From a bacterium (lineage in GTDB: Bacteria > Electryoneota > RPQS01), in the NCBI GenBank assembly GCA_013360195.1, contig JABWCQ010000010.1, positions 110,903-174,902 on the forward strand: a DNA stretch of 64,000 nucleotides, read 5' to 3'. Position numbers and translations under genes: made by a program. Numbering within the stretch: the first letter of the stretch is position 1; every line of letters starts with the position of its first letter. The notes beneath the pieces were generated by a model. That model did not search any database. It worked only from the letters and a program-made list of their open reading frames with translations, and was not told the DNA's origin. Below, in pieces: positions 61,943 through 64,000 of this stretch.

Positions 61943-63007
61943 TTATCCGTGGTCGTGTCCTTCGTGCCCGGGCTGAGTCGATGTCTTCTTCGGCTGAGTG
62001 TTGATGGGAAGCGAGGACGGATTTTGTCCCGGTGCCATCTTTACACCCGTGTTCGCAGGTTGACCCGTGCCGGTCTTCTGCTCAAATGCCGCAAGTTTCT
62101 CTGTCCACGGTCCCGTCACGTCGTATTGCTCTAGCAGCGCGTCTTTGAAATCCGCAAAACCGAGCGAGTCACCCCACTCCGGCTTGAATTCCAATGTCGC
62201 GTAATGTCCGTTATAGCCCGATGAGCCCGTGCCCAGCAAGCGCGTCTTCTTCCCCAGCATCGTCGTCGTTTCGCCGCTGCGCAATGCCCCAGTCGAAATG
62301 ATTACATCAATGTCAGGATACTCCTTCACCAGCGAATCCAAATCGTCCGTCGGCAATTCGCACAGCAATATCACCGCGTCTGACTTCCGCATCACTTCCG
62401 GCAAATACTTCGCCGCCGCGTCTTTCGTTGATGTCACGCGCATCACGTTCGTGTCTACAACCGAAGACGTCGCCGGAAAATCCGCGTCACGAAGCAAGCC
62501 CATCACTCCAACCCGCATGTTGCCATAATCTTTGATGACATACGGATCGAATATCAGCTTCTTCGTCTTCGCGTCTATCAGATTCGCCGATACATACGAC
62601 GTCTTCTTCGACGTGTCGCGCAGAGCTACAAGCGTCTCATAGCCCATTGATACTTCCTGACGGGCGATGTTCAAAACGTCGTAATGCAGATCGGAGTAAC
62701 TGTTCACCAAAAACTGGCACTTGTCCGAGCAACCGCCCTTGGCGCCTGCACGGTCCACGAAGTTACCTGCGTCAACGGTCAGCCAATTGGCCGTCGGATC
62801 TTGATGTCTTTGCACAAAAGCAGCCCACCGGGCCACTCCACCTTTTTTCTGCTTTCACCCGCAAGGGGCGACGTTGCCCCTGATATTCCCGCTGTACATG
62901 ATCTGCAGTTTGCCTTGAGCCGGAGCCGACGAACAACCCGTCAGCACCCACCCGAAGCCAAACACAGCCGCTGTCAACACGGTCAGCAATACACTCAGTT
63001 TGCGCAT
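61943..63007 (-). CDS. Candidate selenoprotein, UshA-like lipoprotein, first of tandem pair (in-frame UGA)
   Basis: Read through one internal UGA at codon 51 (62855-62857), this is a 354-residue lipoprotein from the ATG at 63007. The signal MRKLSVLLTV ends VLTGC, with Cys24 lipidated. The context is MYSGNIRGNVAPCG-UGA-KQKKGGVARWAAFV, followed by DAGNFVDRAGAKGGCSDKC and VGVMGLLRDADFP blocks of the UshA-like family; a His-rich tail (HEGHDHG) ends the protein. The metal motif is degenerate (SGNIRG). Cysteine is expected at the UGA position by analogy with PCGC in relatives. Without read-through the protein would be a 50-residue fragment plus a headless ORF from 62836. Selenocysteine is inferred. 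Confidence 0.75.
62820..62836 (-). promoter_or_regulatory. Candidate bacterial SECIS hairpin of the first paralogue
   Basis: GUGGCCC-GGU-GGGCUGC: 7 pairs (two G-U) with a 3 nt loop beginning with G; the loop starts after exactly 25 nt from the UGA, the same spacing as in the paralogue. The second pair is U-G here and U-A in the paralogue. A longer outer stem (AAAGCAG with CUGCUUU) is also possible. Confidence 0.55.
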
Positions 63008-63125
63008 GGTTTGGTTGATTTGTCTATTTGTTCTAAACTAAAATGGCGCGAAAAATTACAAGCGCGGCGCACAATACTACTCTTACGCACCTGCGCTTGT
63101 CTAAGTTCCAACTTTGCCGGGTCAC

Positions 63126-63653
63126 TTATTCCGATTCGTCGATGACCGTACACTGCGGACCGACCGAACCACATGTCCAATCCAAATCCGTAAAATAGAT
63201 CTCCTGCAGACCCACTACGACCGAAAAAATCGTGCTCGTCCACAATACGGTCGTATTATCTGGCTCGTAAATTCGAAGATAGTACCGATTCGGCGTCGGA
63301 ATCGTACCCGTGCATGAAAATGCAGGGTCCGTCAAAAAGAAACCGGCCCCAAGCCCCTGAAATACACCGTTCATTTCGAATTCAATGAAGTTGACCGAAT
63401 TGAATGGATCGTTGCAATCTGGCGGGTTCGTGCAAAGGATCGGCTGTGGATCTTCGTTGTCCGGACCGTCTGAGTCCGTGTCCCAGAATATCTTGACAAT
63501 TGTACCATCGGGAATCGGTGTCGCACCGCCACACGTGGTGGTCAGTGCAGCGGATGGTTCCGCGTGAATTAAAATCGCATTAAACTGCGCCATCGCCTGC
63601 TGGGTAATCAATACGAGGGCAAGCGCCAGCACATATTGTGTCCATCGTTTCAT
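63126..63653 (-). CDS. Secreted protein of unknown function
   Basis: A 175-residue exported protein with signal peptide MKRWTQYVLALALVLI, cleaved near AMAQ. Four or more Cys (TTTCGGATP, CTNPPDC, FSCTG, DWTCGSVGPQC) suggest disulfides. The NRYYLRIYEPDN strand and Pro-rich acidic linker resemble the protein at 60273-60896. It lies about 120 bp before the first selenoprotein candidate on the same strand and may be co-transcribed. Family not recognised. Confidence 0.75.
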   Translation of the reverse strand: MKRWTQYVLALALVLITQQAMAQFNAILIHAEPSAALTTTCGGATPIPDGTIVKIFWDTDSDGPDNEDPQPILCTNPPDCNDPFNSVNFIEFEMNGVFQGLGAGFFLTDPAFSCTGTIPTPNRYYLRIYEPDNTTVLWTSTIFSVVVGLQEIYFTDLDWTCGSVGPQCTVIDESE

Positions 63654-63906
63654 TGCCTGTCTGGTCCTTTCCGTTGCTTATCAACCATCAGCCCAACCCT
63701 AAACTCCTGTTTAACAGCAAAGTTGGGGCCGATTTGCGGGAACGTGTGAATTTGTCGTAAGCTTAAATATACGCTCAGGATACAAGAAATGCAACGAACC
63801 AGAGGGGCGATTTGATTTTGCCCGGATAGCGGGCCCTGAGTCGGTTTGTGCCATTTTCGTCACATCCCGGAACGGCATAACACGCCGCACGCACCCCCCC
63901 AAAGCA

Positions 63907-63932
63907 AAGCGGGCCACCCGATTGGGTGACCC
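63907..63932 (-). terminator. Intrinsic terminator of the gene entering from the right edge
   Basis: Stem GCGGG-x-CACCC/GGGTG-x-CCCGC around GATT, followed by TTTGCTTT on the minus strand, 8 bp past the TAA at 63941. The rest of 63654-63906 holds no gene. Confidence 0.7.
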
Positions 63933-63940
63933 GCTTGAAC

Positions 63941-64000
63941 TTACAAGTCAGTCAGACGAAGCACCCGCGCAAGCGCATTGGGTGCAGCGTCCACGCTGCT
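63941..64000 (-). CDS. C-terminal end of a gene continuing past the right edge
   Basis: Nineteen codons (SSVDAAPNALARVLRLTDL) in an open frame that enters from the window edge and stops with TAA at 63941, just before a good terminator. Too short to assign. Confidence 0.5.
   Translation of the reverse strand, partial: SSVDAAPNALARVLRLTDL

Noticed and set aside
60924..63007. UGA read as tryptophan or glycine across the genome
   Set aside because: TGA serves as an ordinary stop in several clear genes here, and only these two conserved positions need read-through.
60924..63007. Two pseudogenes with nonsense mutations
   Set aside because: Both carry a single UGA at the same aligned conserved site with intact frames before and after; random decay would not do this.
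1..64000. CRISPR arrays, tRNA or rRNA genes, insertion sequences, prophage
   Set aside because: No regular repeat-spacer pattern, tRNA T-loop consensus, rRNA block, transposase or phage gene was seen.

Overview
The window (about 52-54% GC by eye) looks like chromosome of a Gram-negative bacterium of the Fibrobacteres-Chlorobi-Bacteroidetes (FCB) group or a related candidate phylum (Zixibacteria-, KSB1- or Electryoneota-like). The basis is an LptD outer-membrane assembly protein, a TonB-dependent receptor with a carboxypeptidase-regulatory N-terminus, several lipoproteins, and at least four secreted proteins with the PNPFNP-type C-terminal tail used by type IX secretion. The phylum is an inference; no rRNA or tRNA gene was recognised.

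Layout, left to right. 1-7020 (minus): TonB-dependent receptor with an inserted run of calcium-binding-like loops, a beta-helix lipoprotein and a secreted protein cut by the window edge. 7189-8430: isocitrate dehydrogenase behind a good sigma70 promoter. 8810-9313: no convincing protein, but a promoter, a strong internal helix and an intrinsic terminator that together look like a roughly 500-nt structured RNA gene. 9567-10817: a DUF3788 protein and a Panacea antitoxin/RelE-like toxin pair whose toxin is frameshifted. 11025-21463 (minus): a 4-hydroxyphenylacetate degradation cluster (hpaB, hpaC, hpaD, hpaE, hpaG and a DapA-family aldolase) mixed with a fatty acid desaturase, a DinB-like protein and three secreted proteins. 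21731-31482 (minus): KamA-family radical SAM enzyme, secreted T9SS protein, DUF2892 protein with two tandem Crp/Fnr regulators and rarA, another radical SAM enzyme, and a ClpX-like ATPase without a zinc-binding domain. 31678-41166 (plus): probable operon of a large lipoprotein, ROK kinase, small lipoprotein, GH57 glucanotransferase, LptD and a GT39 glycosyltransferase. 41129-51308 (minus): FAD oxidoreductase, RRM protein, ribA, a five-heme cytochrome, a beta-helix T9SS protein preceded by a small secreted protein broken at a G7 tract, and clpC. 51857-59489: a beta-propeller secreted protein (probable frameshift near its end), purine nucleoside phosphorylase, a nuclease lipoprotein, a SulP transporter and a nucleoside salvage set (nupC, tdk, udk). 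59553-63653 (minus): secreted proteins around the main find. A minus-strand gene enters from the right edge (63941-64000).

Main find: two tandem paralogues at 60924-61865 and 61943-63007 are each interrupted at the same aligned position by one in-frame UGA, in the context PCG-UGA-(3-4 residues)-KGG-x-ARxA. Each has a similar 6-7 bp hairpin with a GGY loop starting exactly 25 nt after the UGA. Read through, both become full-length exported proteins. This points to selenocysteine in a UshA/5'-nucleotidase-like family, an unusual pair of tandem selenoproteins. The selenocysteine machinery is not in the window, so the claim rests on sequence pattern.
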